The notes beneath the pieces were generated by a model. That model was not told the origin of the DNA, ran no database searches, and worked only from the letters and a program-made list of their open reading frames with translations. 64,000 bases of DNA, from positions 1,426,001 through 1,490,000 of the forward strand of contig JAUZVC010000001.1 of the NCBI GenBank assembly GCA_031844405.1, written 5' to 3'. Made by a program: the position numbers and the translations under genes. Shown here in pieces: positions 25,313 to 33,666 of this stretch. The number at the start of each line of letters is the position of its first letter. The stretch's first letter is position 1. This DNA is from Knoellia sp031844405. Lineage in GTDB: Bacteria > Actinomycetota > Actinomycetes > Actinomycetales > Dermatophilaceae.

Positions 25313-27142
25313 TCAGAACGGTGGAGGGTCCGGTTCGCCAGTCCTGGCCCGTCGGCCCGCTGGTCCGACAGCGACGAGGACGTCTCGGTCGGGGGAGTGC
25401 CAGTCGACGGCTGAGGTGTCGTGTCGCGGCCCCAGGTGGGAGGTATCGACGCGGCCCAGCTCGAGCAGGCGGTGAAGGCTGAGCTCGACAAGGGAGTCGA
25501 AGCGCTGCGGTGAGGCGGGCTCGGTCGACATCAGGTGCGCCAGCACTCCCGAGGGTCCGGATGACGCGATCCTGTGTCCGTCCCGGGTAGGCCGGGGCTG
25601 CCCCTGACCGTCGATGCGGCCGACGGAGAGGCCGCGGTCGAGGTGGTGGACGCGGTCGAGGTGGTCGACGGGTGCGGTGGTGGTGTGGCGGCCGCCGGGG
25701 TCGGTCCAGTGCACGACCCCGTCGGGGTCGAGTCGGACGGTCCAGCCGGGCCGTTGTTTGACGCGGTGGTGGCGTCGGCAGAGGCAGATGAGGTTGGTGG
25801 CGGTGGTGGGTCCGGTGGGCCAGGCGGTGACGTGGTCGAGGTCGCAGGAGCGGGCGGGGACGCGGCAGCCGGGGAAGCGGCAGTGTCCGTCGCGCAGGCG
25901 GATGAGGCGTTGCAGGGCGGGGGAGGGGCGGTAGCGCTCCTCGACCTTGTCCTTCGGTGCGTCCTGACGTGTCGCGCGTTTCTGGCGGTTGGCGGGGGTG
26001 AGGGACTTCGGCACGTGTCCGGAGAGGAGGGCGCCGGTGTCGGGGTGGCAGGTCAGTGGGGTCGAGTCGGTCAGGTGCACGCTCGCGGGAAGCCGGTCGA
26101 GGTCGACGGTGGTGGTGCCGGGCCGGTTGAGCCCGCCGAGCTCGACGACCCCACGGACGGCGCGCTCGGCCAGCCCCGCCCGGTGGCTCTTCGCCGACTC
26201 GGAGGTCGCGCTGGCGGTGGTGGCTGTGTCGGGTGTGGCGGGGTGGGTGGCGTGGAGGTGGATGGTGACGTCGGCCTGGCCGAGTATGAGCTGCTGCAGC
26301 GCGTCGACGCGGGCCTGGTCGAGGGTGAGGGCAGGGTCGGCTGCCTGGAGGGTGCGGGCGAGGTGGTCGACGGCCTGCCACATGGCCAGGGACTGTTCGA
26401 CCGGGACGAGTCCGTGCCACTGGTCGGCGGCCTCGGAGATCGCGCGCCGGGTCAGGCACCGATCCTTCACGGCCTGCGTCTTGCGTGCGGCGGCGACGTC
26501 GGGGGCGTGGCGGGTCACGAGCCGGCGGGTGCGTGAGGCCAGCGGTCCCGCGGTCTCGTCCCACCCACGCGTCGGGCGCGACGGTTCGCCGGCAGTGTGG
26601 TCTTCGGTGGTCTTCCATGGTGCTGGTTCGGTGGCGCGGGTGACGAGGCGTTCGACGATCGTGGCGGCGGTGTCGTCGTCGCAGTCCCGCACCTCGCGGG
26701 TGACGAGGTGGGCGCGGAACTGGTCGAGGGCGCCCGAGCCCATCGCGTCGACCAGCTGTGGGGTGACGGTCACCTGGTGCACGGCGTCCTCGACCCGGTT
26801 CGCGGCGACCGGGACCGAGACCCCGAGCCGGTCCGCGACGAGGGAGGCGGTGTCGTCGGCGACGAACCCGAGCCCGTGCCGCTTCCACGCCCACCCGGCG
26901 GGGTGCTCGTCGTCGCGGACCTCCTCGTGGGCGGCGAGGTGGGCCATCGCATGGGCCTGGATCCCGCCGCAGATGTTCACGACCTGCTGCGCCTGCTCGA
27001 TCGTCGACAGCAGCGTGTCCGCGTCGAGCAGTCCTGCCGGCTCCGACACCCCGGCGACCGACGCCGCGGAGGACGCGGTGACAGGCGCGGCAAAAGCGGC
27101 ATACAGGTCCGCCACCGCCGTCGACACCGCTTCCAGATCCAT
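25313..27142 (-). CDS. DUF222 / HNH endonuclease (13E12-repeat family)
   Basis: 609 aa. DUF222 covers most of the N-terminal 400 residues, and the HNH nuclease motif lies near 420-460: C-R-F-P-G-C, L-D-H-V, T-N-L-I-C-L-C-R-R-H-H, with the zinc cysteines and catalytic histidines intact. This family (REP13E12 in M. tuberculosis) is abundant and mobile in actinomycetes; its biological role is unclear. The start ATG is 6 nt after TACACT, and a perfect LexA box (27156-27171) sits just upstream, so expression should rise with DNA damage. Confidence 0.9.
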   Translation of the reverse strand: MDLEAVSTAVADLYAAFAAPVTASSAASVAGVSEPAGLLDADTLLSTIEQAQQVVNICGGIQAHAMAHLAAHEEVRDDEHPAGWAWKRHGLGFVADDTASLVADRLGVSVPVAANRVEDAVHQVTVTPQLVDAMGSGALDQFRAHLVTREVRDCDDDTAATIVERLVTRATEPAPWKTTEDHTAGEPSRPTRGWDETAGPLASRTRRLVTRHAPDVAAARKTQAVKDRCLTRRAISEAADQWHGLVPVEQSLAMWQAVDHLARTLQAADPALTLDQARVDALQQLILGQADVTIHLHATHPATPDTATTASATSESAKSHRAGLAERAVRGVVELGGLNRPGTTTVDLDRLPASVHLTDSTPLTCHPDTGALLSGHVPKSLTPANRQKRATRQDAPKDKVEERYRPSPALQRLIRLRDGHCRFPGCRVPARSCDLDHVTAWPTGPTTATNLICLCRRHHRVKQRPGWTVRLDPDGVVHWTDPGGRHTTTAPVDHLDRVHHLDRGLSVGRIDGQGQPRPTRDGHRIASSGPSGVLAHLMSTEPASPQRFDSLVELSLHRLLELGRVDTSHLGPRHDTSAVDWHSPDRDVLVAVGPAGRRARTGEPDPPPF

Positions 27143-27148
27143 GACTCA

Positions 27149-27154
27149 AGTGTA
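27149..27154 (-). promoter_or_regulatory. Leaderless -10 box of the DUF222-HNH gene
   Basis: TACACT on the minus strand, 6 nt before ATG 27142 and one base from the LexA box. Confidence 0.5.
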
Positions 27155-27155
27155 G

Positions 27156-27171
27156 TCGAACACACGTTCGA
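27156..27171. promoter_or_regulatory. LexA (SOS) box
   Basis: TCGAAC-ACAC-GTTCGA, a perfect match to the mycobacterial/actinobacterial SOS palindrome TCGAAC-N4-GTTCGA. It lies directly upstream of the -10 box of the HNH gene, where bound LexA would block RNA polymerase. 13E12-family genes are known LexA targets in M. tuberculosis. Confidence 0.8.
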
Positions 27172-27256
27172 AACCAAGTTTCTATCCATACGAATGCCGC
27201 TGTGCGACAGGCGATCTGGCATTCCTGTCGCTGGACCGCAATCGGCGCGCCATGGA

Positions 27257-27871
27257 TCAGGCAGACGGGCGTGACTCGTCGGCTGTCGTCGGCATTGCGT
27301 CGAGCAGGGCGGCCAGTGGGGGAGGGGTCGCGTCGAGCTCGACCGCCGCGGCGAGCGCGCCTGCGAGCAGCTCCTTGCGGCCCGACGTCGTCGTACCGAA
27401 CCTTCTCAGCTGGTCGAGCAGTGGCCGCCCCTGCCACGCGAGCTGGCGCGTGAAGGCCTCGAAGGCCGGGCCGAGGCCGAGGTCATCGATGACGGCTCGG
27501 GTGCCATGGGTGCCCAGCGCCCGCATCAGCTCGTCCTCGAGGTCGCGGCGGCAGACGAAGAAGCCGAGGTCGGACAGGTTCTCGAGAGTCGGCACGACGT
27601 CCGTGCCCAGGTCGCCGCGATGCGCCTCGAGAGCCCTCACGAAGTAGTGCGCCTCGCGCTCGTCGCACAGCCCGAGGACCCGTGGTCGAGGTCGACGAGC
27701 CAGGGCACGGCCGAGCTCACGTCGGATGTTGGTCGCGCCGCCCATGTCGACGAGGACGCAGGGCTCATCGTCCGGAGCGACCCCACGTGCCGCGCGCAGG
27801 ACTCGCAGGGCGGCAACGTCGCTCGGGCCCTCGACGAGCACCCAGGTGACGGGCTCGTCGGCGGTGTCCAT
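27257..27871 (-). CDS. TOPRIM-domain protein, OLD-nuclease-like
   Basis: 204 aa from ATG 27871. The N-terminus reads T-W-V-L-V-E-G-P-S-D-V-A-A-L, the E-G-x-S-D start of a TOPRIM domain (E14), followed by the acidic pair region V-L-G-L-C-D-E-R-E near 65-73. TOPRIM domains of OLD-type nucleases cleave nucleic acids with metal ions. Here the domain stands alone, with no ATPase domain or neighbour ATPase. It sits 103 bp after the fbiB-like gene on the same strand. Function is not known; a stand-alone nuclease or RNA-processing enzyme is possible. Confidence 0.7.
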   Translation of the reverse strand: MDTADEPVTWVLVEGPSDVAALRVLRAARGVAPDDEPCVLVDMGGATNIRRELGRALARRPRPRVLGLCDEREAHYFVRALEAHRGDLGTDVVPTLENLSDLGFFVCRRDLEDELMRALGTHGTRAVIDDLGLGPAFEAFTRQLAWQGRPLLDQLRRFGTTTSGRKELLAGALAAAVELDATPPPLAALLDAMPTTADESRPSA

Positions 27872-27974
27872 GCCTCGACGATGCCAAGTCACGGGCGGCG
27901 GCGCCACGCAGTTGCGCAGGCGTCTCCGCGCCGTCAACGCCGAGAGCAGACGTCGCAGGTGGCTCGGCCGTGCG

Positions 27975-29144
27975 TCAGGAGCCGAGAAGGAGGCGGGCGG
28001 TGATCGTGTGCTCCGCGGTCGGCCCGGCACCGAACGAGACGGCCAGGCCCTCGCCGACCGCGGCGACCTCGAGTCGCTGTGCCAACCGGCCGAGGGCGAA
28101 GTCGTCCGCGGCGCCGAGCGTGACCTCCGCCGAGGCTGCGTGCGACGTGGCCGGCTCCCCGCTCTCGACGACCTGGAGGTCGACGCTCGCGTCCTCGTCG
28201 TGCAGGAGGGTGACCGCGACGACGCGGCTGACGACATCGCCGAAGGCCTCGCCGCCCACCGCCCGGATCCCCACCTGCTCCGACTCGGGCGAGCCGGGCA
28301 GGACCCCGAGCGCCGCTCGCACCGCCTCGACGTGCCCCATGGCGAACCAGTCGCCCGGTCCGGTGCGCACGAGCTGGGCCGCCCCGGACGCCACCGGTTC
28401 GTGGACATGGCCCGCCTCTGCCGAGCTGTCCGCAGCAGCACTCGCCGTGCCGGAATCCCCTGTCGCAGAACCCGACTCGTCCTCGAACCACGACGACGGC
28501 AGGCCGCGCACGACGGCCGCGCCCACCCCGTCGGCCTTGCCCTTGACGAGGTCGGCCGCGGCCGCGATCTCGTCAGCCACCGCCCGTGCCGTGACCGACA
28601 GGACCCGCCCGTCGACATCGGGCTCGCCTCGATGATCGAGCAGCACGCGCAGCCCGGCGGACCCCAGGGCGAAGTCGGTCAGCCCGGCCCGCCACGGGCG
28701 ACCGGCGGTGTCGCTGAGGACGACCGCGAGAGGCGACGGGGACGGCATACCCACTCGCGAGAGCAGGGACGAGCGCAGGTCGCGCGCGCAACGATCCGGG
28801 TCGCGTGGCAGCAGCAGGTCGTCACCGGCACCGGTGTTGGACCCGTCGACCCCCGCCGCGGCCATGACCGGCCCGGCGACCGCCTCGACGACCCGCGTCA
28901 CGCCCTCGGCCGTCCGGCGCTCGGCGACGACGCGCACCGACTCCGTGAGCACGAGCGAGTCCTTGGGCTGACCAGAAGCCCTGAGCCCCAACGACTTCGA
29001 GACCAGCTTGCTCGACACGACGACGACGTCGCCGCCCTCCAGCCCGCCCGACCCCAGGGCGGCGAGCACCAGCGCAGCCAGGTCGTCGCCGGCCACGACC
29101 TCCGGCATCCCGACGACGGGGATCACCGACACCGGACCGATCAC
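27975..29144 (-). CDS. fbiB: Coenzyme F420-0:L-glutamate ligase (CofE/FbiB N-domain) with an atypical C-terminal part
   Basis: About 389 aa. The first 225 residues are CofE: V-V-G-M-P-E-V-V-A-G-D-D-L, V-V-V-S-S-K-L-V-S-K near 43, and a D-T-A-G-R-P-W-R-A-G-L-T-D stretch, which adds glutamates to F420-0. In M. tuberculosis FbiB a nitroreductase-like FMN domain follows. Here an Ala/Ser/Asp-rich linker leads to about 130 residues (G-D-W-F-A-M-G-H-V onward) that do not look like it. Start is uncertain: GTG 29144 follows GGGTGAG; GTG 29159 and TTG 29174 overlap fbiA by 8 and 23 bp. Confidence 0.82.
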   Translation of the reverse strand: MIGPVSVIPVVGMPEVVAGDDLAALVLAALGSGGLEGGDVVVVSSKLVSKSLGLRASGQPKDSLVLTESVRVVAERRTAEGVTRVVEAVAGPVMAAAGVDGSNTGAGDDLLLPRDPDRCARDLRSSLLSRVGMPSPSPLAVVLSDTAGRPWRAGLTDFALGSAGLRVLLDHRGEPDVDGRVLSVTARAVADEIAAAADLVKGKADGVGAAVVRGLPSSWFEDESGSATGDSGTASAAADSSAEAGHVHEPVASGAAQLVRTGPGDWFAMGHVEAVRAALGVLPGSPESEQVGIRAVGGEAFGDVVSRVVAVTLLHDEDASVDLQVVESGEPATSHAASAEVTLGAADDFALGRLAQRLEVAAVGEGLAVSFGAGPTAEHTITARLLLGS

Positions 29145-29151
29145 GCCGGTC

Positions 29152-30126
29152 TCACCCACGCACGCGGTCCGCAAGAGCGAGAAGGCTCTCCGCCATCCGG
29201 GCCGTGGCGTCGACGTCGGTCATGAGCAACGGCTCCGGGTGCACGGCCGTCTCGACACCGCGCACACGCACGTCGGCGTCCGCGGGGTCGACCAGCCACC
29301 CGTCGAGGAAGTCGCCATAGAGCCCGGCCACCGCCGCCGATGTCGACTCGACCCCGATCGCGGACAGGCAGGCATCCGCGTGTCCGCGCACCGGCCGGCC
29401 CGAGATGAGCGGCGAGACCCCGACCACAGGAGCCTTCGACCCGCGCAGCGCGTCGCGTACCCCAGGGACGCCGAGGATGATCCCGATCGAGACGACCGGG
29501 TTCGAGGGGGGCAGCACGACGACGTCGGCCGAGCGCAGCGCCTCGAGCACACCCGGCGCGGCGGCAGCCCGGTCGAGACCGGCGACGACGAACCGCGACG
29601 CCGGCACCTCGGCCCGCATCCGTACCCACCACTCCTGGAAGTGGACGGCCTTCTCCCCGGCGCCGTCGCCCTCGTCGAGCACGACGTGCGTCTCGACCGG
29701 CACGTCGGTCATCGGCAACAGCCGGATCCCGAGGCCTGGCAAGCCCCACCGGGCGGCCAGCCGCGCCGTGACCTCCGAGGCCGTGAGTCCCTGCGCCAGC
29801 CACTGCGACCGCACGATGTGGGTCCCGAGGTCGAGGTCGCCGAGCGTGAACCACTGGGGCACCGCGCCGTAGGCCGCGAGCTCGCCCTGGACCCGTGTCG
29901 ACTCGTCCGCCCGCCCCCACCCCTGGGCCTCGTCGATCCCGCCTCCCAGGGTGTAGAGGAGGGTGTCGATGTCGGGACAGACCCGGAGCCCGAAGAGGCT
30001 GATGTCGTCACCGGTGTTGGCGACGACGGTGAGCTCGGATTCCGGTGCCACGACGTCGAGATGGGCCCTCAGGCCCCGGAGAAAGCGGGCTCCGCCGACG
30101 CCGCCCGCAAGGGCCGTGATTCGCAT
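29152..30126 (-). CDS. fbiA: 2-phospho-L-lactate/phosphoenolpyruvate transferase of F420 synthesis (CofD/FbiA)
   Basis: 324 aa, normal length. The nucleotide-binding loop L-A-G-G-V-G-G-A is at residues 6-13, N-T-G-D-D near 38-42, and L-P-P-S-N-P-V-V-S-I-G-I-I-L-G, a CofD hallmark, near 212. The enzyme joins the LPPG/EPPG moiety to the deazaflavin FO to give (dehydro-)F420-0. It is followed by the CofE gene, and the pair lies back to back with whiB2, as in Mycobacterium (Rv3261-Rv3260c). Confidence 0.95.
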   Translation of the reverse strand: MRITALAGGVGGARFLRGLRAHLDVVAPESELTVVANTGDDISLFGLRVCPDIDTLLYTLGGGIDEAQGWGRADESTRVQGELAAYGAVPQWFTLGDLDLGTHIVRSQWLAQGLTASEVTARLAARWGLPGLGIRLLPMTDVPVETHVVLDEGDGAGEKAVHFQEWWVRMRAEVPASRFVVAGLDRAAAAPGVLEALRSADVVVLPPSNPVVSIGIILGVPGVRDALRGSKAPVVGVSPLISGRPVRGHADACLSAIGVESTSAAVAGLYGDFLDGWLVDPADADVRVRGVETAVHPEPLLMTDVDATARMAESLLALADRVRG

Positions 30127-30190
30127 GGGGGCCAGTGTGGACCACGGGCGCGTCGCCCCGACACGCCGGTCCGTGCGGAAAAAGTCTCCC

Positions 30191-30200
30191 TGATATCAGA
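30191..30200. promoter_or_regulatory. Palindrome upstream of the whiB2 promoter
   Basis: CTGATATCAG is a perfect 10-bp palindrome 8 bp before the -35 hexamer. Flanking GTCTC (30185) and GAGAC (30200) add imperfect symmetry. It could be an operator; the regulator is unknown. Confidence 0.35.
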
Positions 30201-30208
30201 GACCGGCT

Positions 30209-30237
30209 TGACGGATGGGGATGACACGCGTGTAATT
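30209..30237 (+). promoter_or_regulatory. Sigma-70-type promoter of whiB2
   Basis: TTGACG (30209-30214), 17-nt spacer, TGTAAT (30232-30237): the best -35/-10 pair in the window. Transcription would start near 30244, leaving an 80-nt leader before the ATG. The spacer contains GACAC, the core bound by WhiA in Streptomyces. Confidence 0.65.
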
Positions 30238-30323
30238 TCCTCATTGTGTTCCCGGCGACACCGTTCTCTCGGTCAGGGGGAAGGTCGGGGGCAATGTCGG
30301 GTCGAAGGGTCGAGGAGGCAGCC

Positions 30324-30587
30324 ATGCACGAGTTGATGTTGATCGACGCCATGGTCGAGGAGGAGACGGTTCTCTCCTGGCAGGAGCGCAGCCTGTGCGC
30401 ACAGACGGACCCCGAGGCGTTCTTCCCGGAGAAGGGCGGCTCCACCCGCGAGGCCAAGAAGGTCTGCGTGGGATGCGACGTCCGGTCCGAGTGCCTCGAG
30501 TACGCGCTGGCCAACGACGAGCGCTTCGGCATCTGGGGCGGGCTGTCCGAGCGTGAGCGTCGCAAGCTGAAGAAGCGCGCGGTCTGA
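30324..30587 (+). CDS. whiB2: WhiB-family iron-sulfur regulator (WhiB2/WhmD type)
   Basis: 87 aa. Four cysteines C25, C48, C51 and C57 (C-x22-C-x2-C-x5-C) bind a 4Fe-4S cluster, G-I-W-G-G at 69-73 is the family turn, and the basic tail R-R-K-L-K-K-R contacts DNA or sigma factor. WhiB2/WhmD controls septation and cell division genes with WhiA. The start ATG has GAGGAGG nine bases before it. It is placed between fbiA and the GT2 membrane protein exactly as in Mycobacterium. Confidence 0.95.
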   Translation: MHELMLIDAMVEEETVLSWQERSLCAQTDPEAFFPEKGGSTREAKKVCVGCDVRSECLEYALANDERFGIWGGLSERERRKLKKRAV

Positions 30588-30606
30588 CCGGGCGCGCGCC
30601 CACCCC

Positions 30607-33600
30607 ATGACGCTGACGACCGCCACCGTGCTCCCCCCTGCCGCCTCACCGACGAGGCAGGCGGTCCGGGCCGTCGTCCTCACCGCTGGAGCACGACCGG
30701 GCCTGCGCGCCCTGCTCGACGCGCTCGCGGCCTCCGCCGCCCGACCGGACTCCGTCGTCGTCCTCGACACCTCCCCCGACGACGGCGCCGCGGAGGTGGT
30801 CGACGCCGCGACGTCGCGCACCTTCGCCGTCGAGCACGTCTCCCTCGACTCCCGTATGCCGGATCGCGCGGCGGTCACGCACTGGCTCGCCAGCGCCGAC
30901 CTCCCCGACGACGACCTCGTCTGGCTGCTCCCCGTCGGATGCGTCCCCGAGCCCGGCACCCTCGGCCGGCTCCTCGCGGCCCACCGCCGCAGCCCGTCCG
31001 TCGGCCTCGTCGGTCCCAAGCACGTCGACGCCACCCAGCCCGGCACCCTGCGCTCCGTCGGCATCACGACGACACGCTCCGGACGGGTCGTCGAGGATCC
31101 GCCGCTCGGCGAGCCCGACCAGGGCCAGTACGACCTGCGTCGCGACGTCATCGCCGTCCCGCTCGCCGGGATGCTCGCCTCGGTCGGCGCCCTGCGTGCC
31201 CTCCGTGGCTGGGAGCGTTCCTTCGGCGACCTCGGGGGCGACCTGGACCTCGGCTGGCGGGCCCAGCTCGCCGGACACCGCGTCGTCGTCGCACCCGACG
31301 CCCGGATGCGCTCGGTCGCCGCGCTCGGCCTCGCCACCGCCACGACGGCTGCGCGGCGCCGGGCAGCACGCCGCGTCGCCCTCGCGCGCGCCCCGTGGTG
31401 GCAGGTTCCCTTCCTCGCCCTCTGGGTGCTCCTCAGCTCGGTCGCGGCCGGTGTCGGGCTCCTGCTCCTCAAGCGGCCCCGTGCGGCCGTCGCCGCGTTC
31501 GCCGACGCGGGCTCGCTGGACCCGTTCCGCGTCATCGCCGCGCGCCACCGCACCCGGGGTGGGCGTCAGCTGCACCACCGCGACATCGGCACGCTCTTCG
31601 TCCCCGCCTCGGCGATCGTGCGCCGCTCGCTCGACCGGGCGCACGAGGCGGTCATCGCCCCGTCGCGGCTGCCGGACGAGAACGTGCGCGACCCCGAGGC
31701 CTCGTCCGGCCTCGGACGCCTCCTCGTCCACCCGGCCCTCCTCGCCGTGCTCGCGTCCCTCGCCGTCGTCGTCGCCGCCGGCCGGGACATCGGTGGTGGG
31801 CTCGTGAGCCGCTTCGGCTCCGGCGTCACCGGCGGCGAGCTCGTGACGACCCGCGCCACGTCGAGCACCCTCTGGCACGCCGCCTTCGACGGCTGGCACG
31901 GCGCCGGGCTCGGTGGCGACGGCCCCGCGAGCCCGTCGCTCGCCCTCCTCGCCGTCCCGACCTGGGTGCTTGAGCAGCTGCCGGGAGCGGGCGACCTCAC
32001 GTCCTCGGCCGGCGCCGTCGTCGGCGCTCTCCTCGTCCTCGCCCTGCCGCTCGCGGCCGTGTCCGCCTACGTCTCGTCCCGGGTCATCACCTCCTCCCGG
32101 TCGCGTCCGGTCCGCGGCGCGGTCGCACTGCTGTGGGCGACGACCGGTGCCGCCGGCGCAGCCGTCGCGCAGGGCAGGCTCGGGGCGCTCGTCGCCCTCG
32201 TCCTGCTGCCGCCGGTCCTCGCCGGTGTCGTCATGCTCGCCCGCCCGACCGGCACGGCCACCGGCGCCTTCGCCACGTCTCTCGGGGCCGCAGCCCTCGG
32301 CGCCTTCGCGCCGCCGCTGCTCGCCCTCGTCGTCCTCGTCTGCCTCGGTGTCGCGGTCGTCGGCGACAACGGCGCCCGGGCCCGCGCGCTCGTCCCCGCC
32401 GTCCTCGGCCCGCTCCTCCTCGGCCCGTGGGTCCTCGACGTCGTCGACGACTGGGCGCTCGCCGCCACCGGACCCGGGCTGAGCCAGTGGGGGACCACCA
32501 CCACCGAACCGCTCGCGCTCGCGCTCCTCCACCCCGGCGGCGCGGGCAGCACCCCGTGGTGGGTCGGCGCGGCAGTCGTCGCGGCCGGGGTCGTCGGTCT
32601 CCTCGCCCCGCGTCGCGTCCGGTCGGTCGCGACCGGTGCGGCCCTCCTCGGCCTGGTCTCCCTCGCCGCCGTCCTCCTCGCGCCACGGCTCGAGCTCGCC
32701 TCGGGGGCGGACGTCGCTGCTGGCGCAGGGGTCGCGCAGGGTGTCGTCACCCCGTGGGCCGGCACCTTCATCCTCCCGCTCACCCTGGCCCTGCTCGCCT
32801 CCGCCGTCGTGGGCGCCGAGACCCTCCGCGGGCGCCTCCGGACGACCGCCACCGTCGCGCTCACCCTCGCCGGTCTGGGCACCGCCGCCGCCCTCGGCTG
32901 GTTCGGCTTCGGCGACGTGCTGCGCACGTGGACCGACGTCCGCCCGGCCGTCGCGGTCGAGCAGGCCGGCAACGACCTCGCCAACCGCACGCTCTTCGTC
33001 GACCCGGGAGCCGCCGGGGCGGCATACCGGATCGTCGGCCGCGAGAGCGGCGCCCTCGCGCGCGCGCTGCCCCAGAGCGTCGAGGGCGACGCCGTCATCG
33101 CCGACGACGTGAGCGGTCTGCTCGACGGCACCCGCCCCGACGCCGGGTCGCGCCTCGCGCAGCACGCCATCGGCTTCCTCGCCGTCGCCGGCACCGCCGG
33201 CGACGACGTCGCGCGCCGGCTCGACTCCGCGCAGGGGCTCTCGCGCCTCGCCAGCCGCGGCGGCTACGACGTGTGGCGCATCGCCGCCCTCGGCGGGTCG
33301 GTCGACCGGCCCGTGGCCCCCACCCGCCTCTCCCTCGTGACCGGCGAGGACCACGCGCTCGTCGCGACCCTCGGCGAGCACGGTGCGACCGAGACGACGG
33401 TGACGGCCCGACAGGACGCCGTCCTCTCCGTCGCCGAGCCGCCGGCCTGGAGCAAGCACGCCGAGGTCACCCTCGACGGCCGCCGCCTCACCCCCGAGGC
33501 CGGTGCCGAACGACCCACGTATGCCGTCCCTGCCGGCACGCACGACCTCGTCGTCGACGTCCTGACCGAGCACCCGTGGTGGCGCGCCCTGCAGGCCCTC

Positions 33601-33666
33601 GCCCTGCTCGTCGTCGGCTTCCTCGCCATCCCGTTCGGGACCCGCGCCTTCAGGAGCCGTCGATGA
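30607..33666 (+). CDS. GT2-domain integral membrane protein (Rv3259-region type)
   Basis: 1019 aa. Residues 18-290 are a GT2 domain: V-V-L-T-A-G-A-R-P-G, V-L-D-T-S-P-D-D-G, W-L-L-P-V-G-C-V-P-E-P-G, and a late G-G-D-L-D-L-G-W-R-A-Q-L-A-G (the E/D-D-D-x-W position). About a dozen hydrophobic segments (roughly 265-770) and an outside domain follow, ending in one last membrane helix near 1000 and F-R-S-R-R. Long GT2-membrane proteins of this kind sit at this place in many actinobacteria and likely build a wall polymer; the product is unknown. It overlaps the next gene by ATGA. Confidence 0.85.
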   Translation: MTLTTATVLPPAASPTRQAVRAVVLTAGARPGLRALLDALAASAARPDSVVVLDTSPDDGAAEVVDAATSRTFAVEHVSLDSRMPDRAAVTHWLASADLPDDDLVWLLPVGCVPEPGTLGRLLAAHRRSPSVGLVGPKHVDATQPGTLRSVGITTTRSGRVVEDPPLGEPDQGQYDLRRDVIAVPLAGMLASVGALRALRGWERSFGDLGGDLDLGWRAQLAGHRVVVAPDARMRSVAALGLATATTAARRRAARRVALARAPWWQVPFLALWVLLSSVAAGVGLLLLKRPRAAVAAFADAGSLDPFRVIAARHRTRGGRQLHHRDIGTLFVPASAIVRRSLDRAHEAVIAPSRLPDENVRDPEASSGLGRLLVHPALLAVLASLAVVVAAGRDIGGGLVSRFGSGVTGGELVTTRATSSTLWHAAFDGWHGAGLGGDGPASPSLALLAVPTWVLEQLPGAGDLTSSAGAVVGALLVLALPLAAVSAYVSSRVITSSRSRPVRGAVALLWATTGAAGAAVAQGRLGALVALVLLPPVLAGVVMLARPTGTATGAFATSLGAAALGAFAPPLLALVVLVCLGVAVVGDNGARARALVPAVLGPLLLGPWVLDVVDDWALAATGPGLSQWGTTTTEPLALALLHPGGAGSTPWWVGAAVVAAGVVGLLAPRRVRSVATGAALLGLVSLAAVLLAPRLELASGADVAAGAGVAQGVVTPWAGTFILPLTLALLASAVVGAETLRGRLRTTATVALTLAGLGTAAALGWFGFGDVLRTWTDVRPAVAVEQAGNDLANRTLFVDPGAAGAAYRIVGRESGALARALPQSVEGDAVIADDVSGLLDGTRPDAGSRLAQHAIGFLAVAGTAGDDVARRLDSAQGLSRLASRGGYDVWRIAALGGSVDRPVAPTRLSLVTGEDHALVATLGEHGATETTVTARQDAVLSVAEPPAWSKHAEVTLDGRRLTPEAGAERPTYAVPAGTHDLVVDVLTEHPWWRALQALALLVVGFLAIPFGTRAFRSRR

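Noticed and set aside
23457..27437. A minus-strand open frame of more than 1,300 codons
   Set aside because: It runs through the VWA and HNH genes in another frame, is Arg/Pro/Gly-rich and has no domain. High GC removes stop codons. The same holds for long antisense frames at 4416-6302, 7265-9052, 20034-22535, 30646-33573 and 60383-63028.
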